Assembly: GCA_023053685.1 (NCBI GenBank)
Contig: JALIGW010000001.1
Coordinates: 159,502,547 to 159,566,546, forward strand
Length of the DNA: 64,000 bases
Reading direction: 5' to 3'
From: Diadophis punctatus similis
Lineage: Eukaryota; Chordata; Lepidosauria; Squamata; Dipsadidae
Position numbers and translations under genes: made by a program
Notes under the pieces: generated by a model
What the model was told of the DNA's origin: nothing
The model's database searches: none
What the model saw: the letters and a program-made list of their open reading frames with translations, nothing else
Shown: positions 1-10,453 of the stretch, one piece after another
Position numbering within the stretch: the stretch's first letter is position 1
Layout of the letters: each line of letters starts with the position of its first letter

Positions 1-144
1 AGCCTGTGGCCTTCGGCCGCCGAGGCCTCCCCAAGCTCAATGAAGAGCTGCAGCACCCCGAGCTGCTGACCCGGCAGCCAGCCTTGATGGCGCTCTGTGA
101 CCTGGTGCACCACCCAGAGAATGTTTACCAAGCCATCGGCCTGG
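1..144 (+). CDS. RSPH14: Internal exon of radial spoke head 14 homolog (partial)
   Basis: The frame beginning at base 3 is open through base 144 and reads ...[31 protein letters not shown], then [13 protein letters not shown]. This closely resembles the N-terminal region of vertebrate RSPH14 (formerly RTDR1), an armadillo/HEAT-type repeat protein of ciliary and flagellar radial spokes. The exon ends at CTGG followed by GTGAGC (donor GT at 145-146), a good donor leaving a phase-1 intron. The exon begins before the window, so its 5' end is not visible, and no further RSPH14 exon was recognised downstream. Third positions are GC-rich, unlike the AT-rich DNA that follows. The identification rests on remembered family sequence and is fairly strong over about 45 residues. 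A detached or pseudogenic exon cannot be excluded from this piece alone. Confidence 0.72.
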
Positions 145-176
145 GTGAGCAGCGGTGGCGGCCTGGCCATGGCTGG

Positions 177-1009
177 CAGGAGGGAAGGGAAGGGAGGGAA
201 GAAGGAAAGAAAAAGGAAAGAAAGAAAGAGAGAGGGAGGAAGGAAAGAAGACAAAGAAAGAAAGAGAAAGAACGATGGGAGGAAGGAAGGAAGATAGACA
301 GAAAAAGAAAGGAGGGAGGGAAGAAGGAAAGAAAGAAAAAGAAAGAAAGAAAGATGGTAGGAAGGAAGTCAGACAGAAAAAGGAATGAGGGAGGGAAGGG
401 AAGGGAGGGAAGAAGGAAAGAGAAAGAAAGAGGGAGGGAGGAAGACAGAAAGAAAGAAAGATGGTAGGAAGGAAGAGACAGAAAAGAAAGGAGGGAGGGA
501 AGGGAAGGGAGGGAAGAAGGAAAGAAAAAGGAAAGTAAGAAAGAGGGAGGGAGGGAGGGAAGACAGAAAGAAAGAGAAAGAAAGATAGATGGTAGGTAGG
601 AAGGAAGATAGACAGAAAAAGAAAGGAGGGAGGGAAGAAGGAAAGAAAAAGGAAAGAAAGAAAAAGAAAGGAAAGAAAGATGGTAGGAAGGCAGGAAGGC
701 AGGAAGGAAGAAAGATGGTAGGAAGGAAGGAAGACAGACAGAAAAAGAAAGGAGGGAGGGAAGGGGGGAAGAAGGAAAGAAAAAGGAAAGAGGGAGGGAG
801 AGAGGGAGGAAGAAAGAAAGATGGTAGGAAGACAGAAAGAAAGAAAAAGATGATAGGTAGAAAGGCAGATAGACAGAAAGAAAGAAAAGATGGTAGGAAA
901 GAAGACATACAGAAAGAAAGAAAAGAAAGAAAGAGAAAGATGGTAGGAAGAAAGACAGAAAGAAAAAGAAAGAAGGGGGAAGGTAGAGAAGAAAGAACGA
1001 AAGAAAGAC
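177..1009 (+). repeat. Polypurine (GA-rich) satellite tract
   Basis: About 830 bases in which the plus strand is almost only A and G (GAAA, GGAA, GGGA units), with a recurring GATGGTAGGAAGGAAG block at irregular spacing of roughly 30-130 bases. It lies in the first intron position after the RSPH14 exon. The long open frames across it on both strands (Lys/Arg/Glu-rich on plus, Ser/Phe/Leu-rich on minus) are by-products of the low-complexity sequence, not genes. Confidence 0.95.
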
Positions 1010-1075
1010 TTATGATCACAATTGAGCCTAACATTTTGGTTGCTAAGCAAGAGCGTTGTTATGTGAGTTTCACTA
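1005..1075 (+). repeat. Fragment of the TA-flanked 'CAGGTAGTCCT' MITE
   Basis: The stretch reading ...TTATGATCACAATTGAGCC...GTTGCTAAGCAAG matches the left part of the full copy at 34221-34615. Both ends are missing, and it abuts the GA-rich tract. Confidence 0.6.
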
Positions 1076-1089
1076 CACTTTACAAGTTA

Positions 1090-1206
1090 GCTGCGCCCAC
1101 CCGGTCACCTGACCACTAAGCCACGCCCACCTGAGGGGGTGGGGGCGGTGAGGATGAGTTTGTAGCACCAAGGGGGCGGTGGACTGAAAAAGTTTGGGAA
1201 CCACTG
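1090..1206 (-). repeat. Truncated hAT-like MITE
   Basis: Read on the minus strand it starts CAGTGGTTCCCAAACTTTTT, a terminal sequence typical of vertebrate hAT non-autonomous elements, and continues into a GC-rich body. The other end was not found. Confidence 0.5.
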
Positions 1207-1214
1207 GGCTAGAC

Positions 1215-1700
1215 CAGTGGTTCTCAACCTTCCTAATGCCGTGACCCTTTAATTCAGCTCCTCATGTTGTAGTGACTCCCAACCATAAAATAATAAAATT
1301 ATTAGGAAACTCAGGGGTGGGTTCTAACTTACCTCGCTGCCGGTTCACTTCTTCCTGCACTGCGTGGCCATTCCTCATGGGCGCGTGTGCACTTTGCGCA
1401 TGTATGCATGAGCAGTGCCAATTTTTTAAAAAAAAACTTGCAAAAAAACCTGAAAACAAGATAGTGACGCATGCGCAGTGCCAGAAATTCGGCTTCTGCG
1501 CATGCTCAAAAATTCCCATGGTACAGATTTTTTTTTTGTAGTAGTATATTTGCATGTGGGTAGACCCGCCTGGATAGAGGAGCGGTGCCTCGGTTCCTAA
1601 GACCATTGGAAATATTTTTTTTCCGATGGTCTTAGGTGACCCCTATGAAAGGGTCGTTCGACCCCCAAAGGGGTCGCGACCCACAGGTTGAGAACCACTG
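1215..1700. mobile_element. hAT-type MITE with a second hAT fragment nested inside
   Basis: The ends are CAGTGGTTCTCAACC and GGTTGAGAACCACTG, a terminal inverted repeat. The flanking octamers GGCTAGAC (1207-1214) and GTCTAGAC (1701-1708) agree at 7 of 8 positions, as expected of an hAT target duplication. From 1312 a different element begins (CAGGGGTGGGTTCTAACTTA), the left end of the family seen whole at 10454-10739. The right part of the outer element resumes by about 1600. Confidence 0.8.
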
Positions 1701-1702
1701 GT

Positions 1703-1890
1703 CTAGACTCTTCTTAAAAACATCCAGTGATGGACCGCCCACGATTAGTTCCCAACCATTGTTTCTTGTCCTGCCCTCTGGTGCTTTGGAGAATAATTTG
1801 ACCCCCTCTTCTTTGTGGCAGCCCCTCAAGTACTGGAATACTGCTATCATGTCACCCCTAATTCTTCTATGAAGCAGCTGAGTTTTCTTG
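1703..1890 (-). mobile_element. CR1 LINE fragment, 3' coding region
   Basis: On the minus strand this matches the end of CR1 reverse transcriptase as in the better copies at 9478 and 57088: an I-A-V-F-Q-Y-L-R-G-C-H-K-E-E-G-V block and a following K-A-P-E-G-R-T-R-N-N-G-W block. It has an internal deletion and no 3' tail. Confidence 0.8.
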
Positions 1891-2103
1891 ATAATACCTT
1901 TTAAAATATACTTTTCCAAAACATGTACCACATTTATTGTGATCGGAGAATTCCAACTTCAGTGTAATTAAAGCAATGTTTTCTTAAATAAACAACTCAA
2001 AGTTCTTGGATTATTTCTGTCTCTCTCTTCCAACAGAGTTCGGCTGCACAAGGCATTTATCAGATCCAGCATGGAGATAAACAGTTTAAAAAACAGGACT
2101 TAC
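1891..2103. other. Intronic sequence below the CUB-gene donor
   Basis: Contains the splice donor (GTAAGT on minus, 2103-2098) of the large CUB exon. A plus-strand pyrimidine run ending in CAG near 2036 looks like an acceptor, but the frames after it do not resemble RSPH14. No downstream exon of the CUB gene was recognised here. Confidence 0.4.
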
Positions 2104-3645
2104 CATAGGATTTATTTTTTACTTTCAAGAGAATGCTACTGGTTGACAACCAACTAGAAGGGGAATACAAAAGAGTTGTTTTGGCCCACTTCTTTTGCAA
2201 ATGCTCTCTATTCCTGTTTACTGACTTCTTGTATTGTGTAGTAAAAGCTGTGTTTATCCGAGTTCTCATCAGCCAATTTGAAGGCATAACTTTGGGATTC
2301 ACAGTTGTGGAAGTACTCATCAAGTAATTGTTAAATGACTTCAAAGAAGGAGTAGAGTGCATATCAGTAGAGGCTAAAGTCAGGAAATGATGGAACTTGG
2401 TTTCCATAGTAGACTTGGAGGGGCTTGCCTTCATTCCTTCAGATACAGTTATTTGCACAGCAGTGTTGCCATTCTCCGCTGTATATACTTGATTGTCCAT
2501 CTGCTCTCTTTTATATATTTTGGTCTGTTCCAAGTGTTGTGGAGGTTCCGTTAGATCTGCCTTTTTCTTGGAGACCTCAGAATTAGGAAGCAGCACTTGA
2601 AGCATTTGTTTCTTCATCTTTGGTGGGATACTTTTAAGAGATTGGACTGGAATTCTCTGTTCTTCCATGGAGTCTTGAGGAAAAGTAATAGCATTTGTGA
2701 TTTCCCCTTCAGTACTTCTCACATGTGTTGTCATCCATCGTGTGGTTGTAGAGCCATCATTCTGAGGACCGACAAATTCAGTGATAGCTCCATGATTCTT
2801 TGTTGCTTCCGATTTTGTCATCATTTGAGGATTATGAGTCATGTGTGGAGAGGTTGAATAAACATCTGGCTTGTGTGTAAAAGCTTCTTCCTCATTCTCT
2901 GCATCATTTGATTCTGATACCAGTGTAGGACTTTCGTTCAAAGTCCTACTATTGTCAACAGATGGTTCTGTAACTTGCCTTCTCTTCAAATCAAATGGAT
3001 TCAAGCTAACTGTTTTTGTTGATTTCAAGAGAGAGACATGCATATGCTTGCCAACAGCTGGTTTTAAAAATGTTTCTGTCTCTGTTTTAATAGTCTTTTC
3101 ATTTGTCACAGACAGCCAATTCTCTTTGCCAAGCGTTGGGGTAGTTGCTGTAGAGTTCAAATTGTGTCCTCTATGCAATACATCTAACTTAGATCCAAAA
3201 CTGCTGTTAGATTTCAAAACTGATTTTTCACCACTTGTAGAATTTACATAATCTTCAAATATATAATACCGCCCTTTAAAATGCTTATGACTTTGGTTCT
3301 GAGAAGAAACTTCTGACAAAAATACTACATAGACTGCTACTGCTTGAGTAGCAAAAATCAGAGTACCGTGGTTTCTGCAGGCATAAACTACTTTGTTTTC
3401 AGTACTTGACAAAACTCCTTGGAATAAGATCCTATCCTGATTGTCATCACAGTTTGACTTTCCTTCAAATCCTTTTATGTAAATCAGGATATGCTTGTGA
3501 GGACCAGCCCATATGGTCCAGTTGCACCAGTTATTGGTTTCAGCCCCGTTTAATGATGGAGGAGAAAAAGTCCCAGTTTTATCTTTCAAAATAACATGGC
3601 AACTTTTTACAGGAAGATATACAGATAGCCAAGAAATTCCCAGTT
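2104..3645 (-). CDS. Large exon of an unnamed CUB-domain secreted protein (exon 3)
   Basis: The minus strand has TTTCCTACTGCAG before 3645 and GTAAGT after 2104, giving a 1542-bp exon that starts and ends in phase 1. With exons 1 and 2 it extends the protein to residue 564. Residues ~66-175 look like a CUB domain: four cysteines (66, 91, 116, 140) with the usual spacing, aromatic and hydrophobic strands such as WCNWTIW and HILIYIKGF, and the close FKGRYYIFEDY. The remaining ~390 residues are Ser/Thr-, Asn- and Lys-rich with many N-X-S/T sequons, like a mucin-type stalk. No membrane segment is seen. CUB domains mediate extracellular protein contacts; the partner is unknown. I do not recognise an ortholog. 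The frame is intact and the splice sites are canonical, so it is probably functional. The C-terminus lies in exon(s) I could not find. Confidence 0.75.
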
Positions 3646-4974
3646 CTGCAGTAGGAAACATAAAGACATGACATTACCATCATTTTATTGATCAAGTCTG
3701 GTTTATACTAGTAGAACATATAGGCTAGTCTTGCTGGAATATTTCATACCTAGGAGTAGCAACCTTGACAACAGTTATTGGCTTTATCTCATTTCATTTT
3801 GCAAATAATATTTCCCCATGGCAAGAATGTTAGAACTAGAGAAATAAATTAGTCAGACTCTCATTGGTATTTAGGTTAAATGCTTTGGCTTTCCTCTAGG
3901 AACCTAAAGTGATAGTATATACATAGCATCCCTTCCTTCACTTGACTAGAAGTTCCCTTGTTAAAAACAAGGCAAAAGTCAGTGTGACACAACCTTTAAA
4001 CTCAGTGTGAGAAAGGTGCATGTTATCTGGAAAATAATGACTCTTTTAGGTAGGACAAGTTATCCAGGCAGTTTTTAAGAGGATACAAACTGGTAGAAAA
4101 AGGGCTAGAGTCTAATACTGTACAATCTCTTATTTTTTCCATTTACTTTGTGAATTGCCCCGTAACATTTGGATTCTTCTCAATTTGGAGGCTATTCTAT
4201 TCATTTGCAAAGAGTGGCTATAAATAGCTGAAATCTATCTAATTGTTCAACTTTGCCAGCAACATTTTGGAAGGAATAATGGTAAAGCAAAGTTGATATT
4301 TGAAAGCCATGTTTTAAACCCCATGCAGAAAGGTGACAATCCCTGTGTCTTAAACTACAATGCAGGTAGATACTAGGCACAACACAGCAGTACACCAATA
4401 ATCAAAATGTAGGAATGAATCCTCAGAAGGTATAAAAACAGATAGACATCAATAGAAAACTAATATGACAAATATTTCAAGCAAACAAGAAGGAGATTCA
4501 TTTCCAGTCTAACCTATTCCAACACCACAGCAATGCTATATGTATTTAGTCAGCTGTATTTTCCAACTGTGTTCATTGGTGCTTAATCCCTTGGTTAGTC
4601 TCAAATTAGAGGGAGGCCCCCAATCTGAGCCACATTTGCACCATTAACCTCAACTCAGTCATATTCTTGAAGTGTATTTGAACTGGATTGTCTTTGTGGA
4701 TCGGTATGCCTGTTCTTGAAGCCAATACTTCTGTAAGCAATGCAGTTCTCTGTTTTACCACCTCTCAAGAGAATGGGCCACTACTGGTTTGATTATCCTT
4801 AACTCTTAAATATAGCATCATGGAACTGCCCTCAATTCAATCACCTTATCTTTTTAAATGGCATCAATTGAATCACCTTTGTGCTACAACACTGAAATGA
4901 TTTCACATAACTGCAGTGGCTTCACATTGTGCCTGGACTTTCTACTCTAAAGATAAATTTAGTGACAGTGTGCA
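3646..4974. other. Intron 2 of the CUB gene, unannotated part
   Basis: AT-rich intronic sequence between exon 3 and the SINE at 4975. I see no exon, repeat boundary or regulatory motif that I can support. Confidence 0.5.
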
Positions 4975-5229
4975 GTATAGGTGCAGTGGTTAGAGTGCCG
5001 TACTGCAGGCTACTTCAGCTGACTGCTAGCTGCAGTTCGGCAGTTCGAATCTCACCGGGCTCAAGGTTGACTCAGCCTTCCATCCTTCCGAGGTGTGTAA
5101 AATGAGGACCCAGTTGTTGAGGGCAATATGCTGACTCTGTAAACCCCTTAGAGAGGGCTGTAAAGCACTATGAAGCGGTATATAAGTCTAAGTGCTATTG
5201 CTATTGCTATTGCTATTGCTATTGCTATA
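4975..5229 (+). mobile_element. Sauria-type SINE (tRNA-derived)
   Basis: It starts with an A-box-like GGTGCAGTGGTTAGAG and has a B box GTTCGAATC at 5043-5051. The body has the motifs AAGGTTGACTCAGCCTTCC and GAAGCGGTATATAAG, and it ends in a (CTATTG)n tail at 5193-5229. Sauria SINEs use a Bov-B-type LINE for retroposition and are specific to squamates. Near full length. Confidence 0.9.
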
Positions 5230-7149
5230 GACAGAGTCCTGGGCTAATTCTGTTCTACCTTTTTCATTCCTATTGCTTTTCCTATTGCTTATTGAGTGCT
5301 AAACATTTGAAGACCAGTGAAGAATCCTAATAAGCACCTGAATAATACATTACATGTATACATGTATTACATGTATGCCATTGATGCCAAGAGGCCATCT
5401 TCTAGATTGGGAATAGCAAGCAGAAGAGCTGCTCCGGTTGTGTCATGAGAAAGTGGAGGTTCTCATCCATCAGCTAGGAAAAGACAAGGGCTTTCCATCC
5501 TTAAGGAAACAAAATGGGAACTTTCTAATTCTGTAACTAAAGGAGCAGCTGTGGTTTTGCTAAGGTTAAGATATGGTTTGGGTTTGGTAACTAAATTCCA
5601 AAGGAAACCCCTTTTCACTTCTGACGTAAACTTGTCTGATTCATGTGTCATTTTGGAAGCTAAATATGAGAAACATTAATTCTAGAAGATTCTTGGTAAC
5701 GAATTCTGGGACTTGAATGCAATGCTTTCAGATTATTGTTTGGCAGTATCAGAGATGAAATGACTTTTAGATGACTGGCTGCTTCCACAAAGCTTTTTAC
5801 AATAGTACCAACATTATCCAACATTATAGTGGCTTCATCATCAAGGATGGGTGCAATTCCAATTTTCCATTCAGTAGCAGATTTGGCATCACTGAAAACT
5901 GGCACGGTTCTACACAGCTGACCTATCAGTTTACTTTTTTGTGTGTGTGTCTCCAAAGAGAGAAGTAAGTCATTTTCATACAAGAATAACTGCAATTTTA
6001 TAACTCTGCAATTTTCTTCTATGTTTGGAAGCAAGATCCAAGCCAATTTCTCAGCTCATTGTTTCGTGAAATAGAACATTTTGGGGAGAACTTCTCAGCC
6101 CTTCTGGTTCGAAACTCTGAGAGCTAGTCATTTTATTCCTTCCTGTCAAGGGAGATAGAGAATGTGCAACCAAAGTAAGACAATCCAATTGTGCCAATTT
6201 GCTACTTGTGGTTCATAATAAAGTGATTATGATAATTCCAAACTGGAATTTATATAATTTGACTTGGAAATTCCATTTCTCCTGTGGCACTGGGAGACTT
6301 GATTAGGGTTGATAATTTTAAGTTACTATTATCAGAATAAACATAAATAGCACAGCCAATGATGGGCTTGGCAAGCTTCACTCTAAACTTTCTCCTGGAC
6401 AGACATTTCCAGCTCTAGCACTGAGCTACAACCCCCTGCCATTTTAATTTTCTGTACCCAGAGGCATACATGTAAATAAATATGATGTTAGAGGTGCTAG
6501 GTAGCATGAATCAGAGGAACACATCCTAGTCACAGAAGACACTTATAGGTAAAGAAGTGATGAAAATCTACAGATTACTGCTAGGAGTGCCAGAAACTGA
6601 AGAATTTTACTCCTTCCACCCCACAGCCTGTGTAATGTATGAAAGATTGCTATGATGATGAAGCCTTTCTAATCTTTGGCACCCACATTGGGACTCCCAA
6701 ACCACTAAATGCAATTTATAAGCAACTAGATTTTGTAATATGCAGATAATTCTTTCTATATTTGTATCTACAGTATGTGTGTTTGTTTGTGTGTGTGGAG
6801 GTGTGTGTGCCTTTTTGCGGTTGATTCTACACTATACTATATAATTATTTTGTTTTTTCAATATTTTTGCAGATATGTGTTTTTGGAAAAAAGCATGGGG
6901 AGGTGTATGATATTCATTTTGTTATTCTTGACAAGTCTATATTAGCATATTAATATTGACTAATGTACCACATAAACAAAAATTTTCTGGTTTATATTTT
7001 CAGTCCTGGTTTCTTTAAGCAATACTGCCATGAAGACACAACACTGAATGTTGTCAAAACAGGCAATTTATATTTCTAGGTTAAATTTATTATTTTTTAA
7101 AAAAGAGTTATATAACTGCCCAACTCACTCATGTATTTGGGGTCTTATC
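5230..7149. other. Intron 2 of the CUB gene, mostly unannotated
   Basis: A 128-codon minus-strand open frame (5660-6046) and an adjoining 62-codon frame in another phase (5463-5651) are present, without an initiation context or any family I recognise. A short GT run sits at 5940-5950. Otherwise nothing that I can name. Confidence 0.35.
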
Positions 7150-7185
7150 TTTGTAAGCTGTCCAGACAACTGGACAGCTTACAAA
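7150..7185. repeat. Perfect 16-bp stem hairpin
   Basis: TTTGTAAGCTGTCCAG, a 4-base loop ACAA, then its exact reverse complement. A degenerate extra copy of the right arm follows at ~7188-7201, so a local duplication is likely. Confidence 0.85.
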
Positions 7186-7315
7186 CTCCAGACAACTTAC
7201 AAAGACCCCATTATAAAATTCAGTACATTCCCACTTGTAGGAGAAGAATGGCAGAACCTGGGGGTGGAGTGAAAAGATGGATCAGCCTAGAATCCCTGTG
7301 TAGCCAACAAGCAAA

Positions 7316-7770
7316 CTACCATATTTTTCGGAGTATAAGACGCACCTTTTCACCCCTAAAACAGGGTGAAAATTTAGGTGCGTCTTATAGACCGAATACA
7401 GGCATTTTTTGGCCTCCCGAACAGCGGTGGGTTGCTCCCAGTTCGGCCTGGTTCTGCGAACCGGTAGTGGCAATGGCAGGAGGCTCTGCTCACCTGCGCA
7501 TGCGCAGAAGCGGCAAGCGTGCATGCGAACTGGTAGCGACGGGATGTAGAACCCACTACTGCTCCCGAACCCTCCACGCATTGCGTTTTCACCCTCCCAG
7601 GCCCCAGAAGCACTCTGCAGTGCTTCGCACGGCCCATTTTTGGCAAAAACAGGCCCATTTTTGGGCTCCCAAGCCCTCCGCGCGTCACATTTTCACTTCT
7701 CAGGCCCCCAGAAGCACTCTGCATGCCAAAAATGGACGCATTTTTGAGTATCCAGGTGGGGGCCAAATCT
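7316..7770 (+). mobile_element. MITE with ATAAGACGCACC ends, partial, with a nested hAT
   Basis: It starts TACCATATTTTTCGGAGTAT, the same left end as the element at 34631-35259, and a partial inverted copy follows at 7375-7402. The body after 7562 holds two diverged copies of a unit containing CAGAAGCACTCTGCA. The right terminus was not seen. A separate 140-bp element is inserted at 7422-7561. Confidence 0.6.
7422..7561. mobile_element. 140-bp hAT-type MITE, nested
   Basis: The ends are CAGCGGTGGGTT and AACCCACTACTG, and both sides carry the octamer CTCCCGAA (7414-7421 and 7562-7569), an exact 8-bp target duplication. It belongs to the same family as 10454-10739. It contains TGCGCATGCGCA at 7495-7506. 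Confidence 0.88.
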
Positions 7771-8540
7771 TATCTCTGCAGGGATGTTGTTCCATAGGGA
7801 GGAAGCCACCACGGAAAAGGCCCTTTGTCTTGGTCCCACTAGATCAGTGTTTCCCAACCTTGGCAAGTTGAAGATGTCTGGACTTCAACTCCCAGAATTC
7901 CCCAGCCAGCATTCGCTGGCTGGGGAATTCTGGGAGTTGAAGTCCAGACATCTTCAACTTGCCAAGGTTGGGAAACACTGCACTAGATGGACCATCTAAG
8001 TGGAGCGAACCCATAACATACCCTGCCTCCCCAATCTGGTGGGTCTGGTAGATATAATTGGGAAGAGACAGTAATTCATGTAACCTGGCCCCAAGCCATG
8101 TAGGGTTTTAAAGATGATAACCAGCACCTTGAATTGGACCTTAAAACAAATTGGCAACTAATATGGGCCATTACATTTTTAATCAACTAAAGCTTTTGGA
8201 TATTTTTCAAGGGCAGCTCCATGTAGAGTGTGTTGCAATAATCAGAATGAAAGGTGACTTAGAACATGGGTGACTGTGAGCAGGAACTGTTGGACCAGGA
8301 AAGGGCACAATTGATGCATAATCTGCTGTTGTGCAATAGCCTTCCTTTGATTGCCACCTCATCGAGCAGGAGTTGCAAGTCCAGGAGAATCCCCAGATTA
8401 TGTACCAGGTCTGTCTGGGGGCAGTAGAACCCATCCAAGACCAAAGATGGCAATTCTCCATGAACAAAAGAATATGAAACCCAGAACCATTCCCTTTGGT
8501 TCAGTTTCAACCTTTTGTTCCTCATCCAGCTCTTAGGCAC
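7771..8540 (-). mobile_element. LINE-related fragment, split by a MITE
   Basis: It contains a block (GATGTTGTTCCATAGGGAGG... and CACGGAAAAGGCCCTT) related to the block at 62270-62320 and, more distantly, to 9045-9105. At 9.0 kb this block encodes the end of a LINE reverse transcriptase on the minus strand. It is interrupted by the hAT MITE at 7845-7980. The downstream part is non-coding here. The family name is uncertain. Confidence 0.45.
7845..7980. mobile_element. 136-bp palindromic hAT MITE
   Basis: The ends are CAGTGTTTCCCAACCTTGGC and its reverse complement, and the two ~60-base arms are almost perfect complements (a foldback). The flanking octamer CACTAGAT occurs exactly at 7837-7844 and 7981-7988. 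Confidence 0.93.
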
Positions 8541-8815
8541 TGCAAGAGGGAGATCACGGTATTGCTTAACTCACCATGGCTAAGATCTACATATGAGTAA
8601 TTCCAAAACTTCAAAAACTGTTGAAAATAAAGCCATCTACAAAAAGACCCTGCCTCAGTTACAAACCATGCAGATTCATTTTGACAGCCTTTTATTGTGA
8701 CAGTTCAATTGCTCCTTCAGGATTCCGATTCCGTATCCGTAGTTCCTATCGCTTGCCTAAGTGTTCTGCCAAGTTAGATCTCCTTGGCTTATTCTACTAA
8801 CAGAATCCATTTAAA

Positions 8816-9235
8816 GAAAATTTATTTATTTATTTATTTATTTATTAAAATTTCTATGCCGCCCAACTCCCGGGGGACTCTGGGCGGCTCACAGCAGATA
8901 TAGAAACACATAAAAAACAATTTTTAAAAGGAGCCATATTAAAATACTATCCATTAAAAAACAAACTTTCATTCATACCCTGCCTGCCGGAAGAGCCAAG
9001 TTTTTATTGCTTTACGGAAGGCCAGTAGGGTGGGGATGGTCCTGATCTCTGGAGGGAGCTGGTTCCAAAGGGAGGGGGCTCCCACAGAGAAGGCCCTCCC
9101 CCTAGGTCCCGCTAGCCGACATTGTTTGGTCGACGGGACCTGGAGGAGGCCGACTCTGTGGGCTCTAACCGGTCGTAGGGAGGTATGCGGCAGGATGCGG
9201 TCCCGAAGATAACCTGGCAATACAGGAAACTGGTG
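8816..9235 (-). mobile_element. LINE 3' end with reverse-transcriptase C-terminus
   Basis: On the minus strand the frame reads GRAFSVGAPSLWNQLPPEIR followed by T-L-L-A-F-R-K-A-I-K-T-W-L-F. This is the characteristic C-terminal end of a CR1/L2-group LINE reverse transcriptase. A short 3' region follows, then an A-rich (AAAT)n tail, seen on plus as (TTTA)n at 8816-8848. It is a 5'-truncated copy. Related fragments lie at 7771, 62030 and 63740. Confidence 0.7.
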
Positions 9236-9477
9236 AAGAATTAGTACAATTTGAAAAACCAACCAACTAACTAAAAACCCCAAGATCATAACATTAAGAA
9301 GGGCCAGAGACTGTAGGACAAGGATGAATGGCTTTGTAACATGAAAATGGCATGAGGTTTTAGAAAGATTGAGTCAAATAATTGTTCTGAGAGCATTTCT
9401 GTGCTGGAGGTTTAGGTGAATGTTGATAAATACAGAACATAGTCCTGAGCTGCATAAATAGAGGGATACAATCAAGG

Positions 9478-10040
9478 ACCAGAGAGGTACTAGTACCACT
9501 CTATAAAGCCTTGGTCAAACCACACCTAGAGTACTGCATCCAGTTTTGGTCACCACACTACAAAAAAGACATTGAAACCCTAGAGAAAGTGCAGAAGAGA
9601 GCAACCAGGATGATAAAGGGTCTGGAAAATAAAACATACAAAGAGCGGTTGCAGGAACTGAGCTTGGCCAGTCTGGCGAAGGGAAGGACCAGGGGTGACA
9701 TGATAGCAGTGTTCCAATACTTGAGGGGATGCCACAGAGAGGAGGGGGTCAGGCTGTTCTCTATGGCACCAGAAAGACAAACAAGGAATAATGGATGGAA
9801 GCTGACTAAGGAGAGATTCAACCTGGAAGTGAGGAGAAACTTTCTGATGGTGAGAGCGATCAACCAGTGGAACAGCTTGCCAGCGGAGGTTGTGAGAGCC
9901 CCAACACTTGCGACCTTCAAGAGGAGACTGGACTGCCATCTGTCTCAAATGGTGTAGGAACTCCTGCTTGAGCAGGGGGTTGGACTAGATGACCTACAAG
10001 GTCCCTTCCAACTCTAATAATAAATCTAAAATCTAAAATC
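9478..10040 (+). mobile_element. CR1 LINE, 5'-truncated 3' end
   Basis: A 148-codon frame (9511-9957) encodes the CR1 reverse-transcriptase C-terminus: VKPHLEYCIQFWSPHYKKDI, then a KVQKRATRMIKGLE block, an FQYLRGCHREEGV block and INQWNSLPAEVV. The 3' region has the typical GGTTGGACTAGATGACCT and TCCCTTCCAACTCT, and ends in a short AATCTAA repeat. This is the most intact CR1 piece in the window, but only the last part of the element. It sits in intron 2 of the CUB gene. Confidence 0.92.
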
Positions 10041-10333
10041 CTTCTTGCCTATATATTTGGATTGGAAGCTCCTCCTGTAATTGCAAGTACAGTATACTTA
10101 TTTCAAAAGAGGCCAAACTTACAATTTAGTTAGGAAAGAACTACTCTAGTACAAATCAGAAGAAATAATTGATCTCCTATCTGAATCTAAGTAGTTTAGG
10201 AACAGGGAAAAGTTTTGCTGGAGTTCATATGTTTTAAACTTCTGAGCTGCACTTCAAGTTTAAGCTAATTCACATAAAATTCACATTAAAAACAACCACT
10301 TAATGCTTTATTTATAGAGATTTTAAAGCTTAC
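10041..10333. other. Intron 2 of the CUB gene, upstream part
   Basis: Nothing recognisable apart from the donor GTAAGC of exon 2 on the minus strand at 10333-10328. Confidence 0.5.
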
Positions 10334-10373
10334 CTGGATGGACTTGCTGGGGTACTTCAAGAGAAACCTTCGT
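10334..10373 (-). CDS. 40-bp exon 2 of the CUB-domain gene
   Basis: On the minus strand the acceptor TATACAG precedes 10373 and the donor GTAAGC follows 10334. The 40 bases read TKVSLEVPQQVHP plus one base. The exon takes the reading frame from phase 0 (end of exon 1) to phase 1 (start of exon 3); that exact match is the main evidence for the model. Its last base joins AA of exon 3 to make a Glu codon. It encodes a short linker before the CUB domain. Confidence 0.7.
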
Positions 10374-10453
10374 CTGTATAAATAAAAGCCCAGAATTAAA
10401 TCATGTTCTTATCTAGGCATGCATTCAGGGGCTTGCATAATATAGACAAGATC

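Noticed and set aside
6..1119. Several 60-340 codon frames, Lys/Arg/Glu-rich on plus and Ser/Phe/Leu-rich on minus
   Set aside because: They arise from the polypurine tract; only the first 144 bases have real coding similarity.
2018..2090. Plus-strand acceptor-like tract CTCTCTCTTCCAACAG as a second RSPH14 exon
   Set aside because: The following frames do not resemble RSPH14 and no donor fits the known exon pattern.
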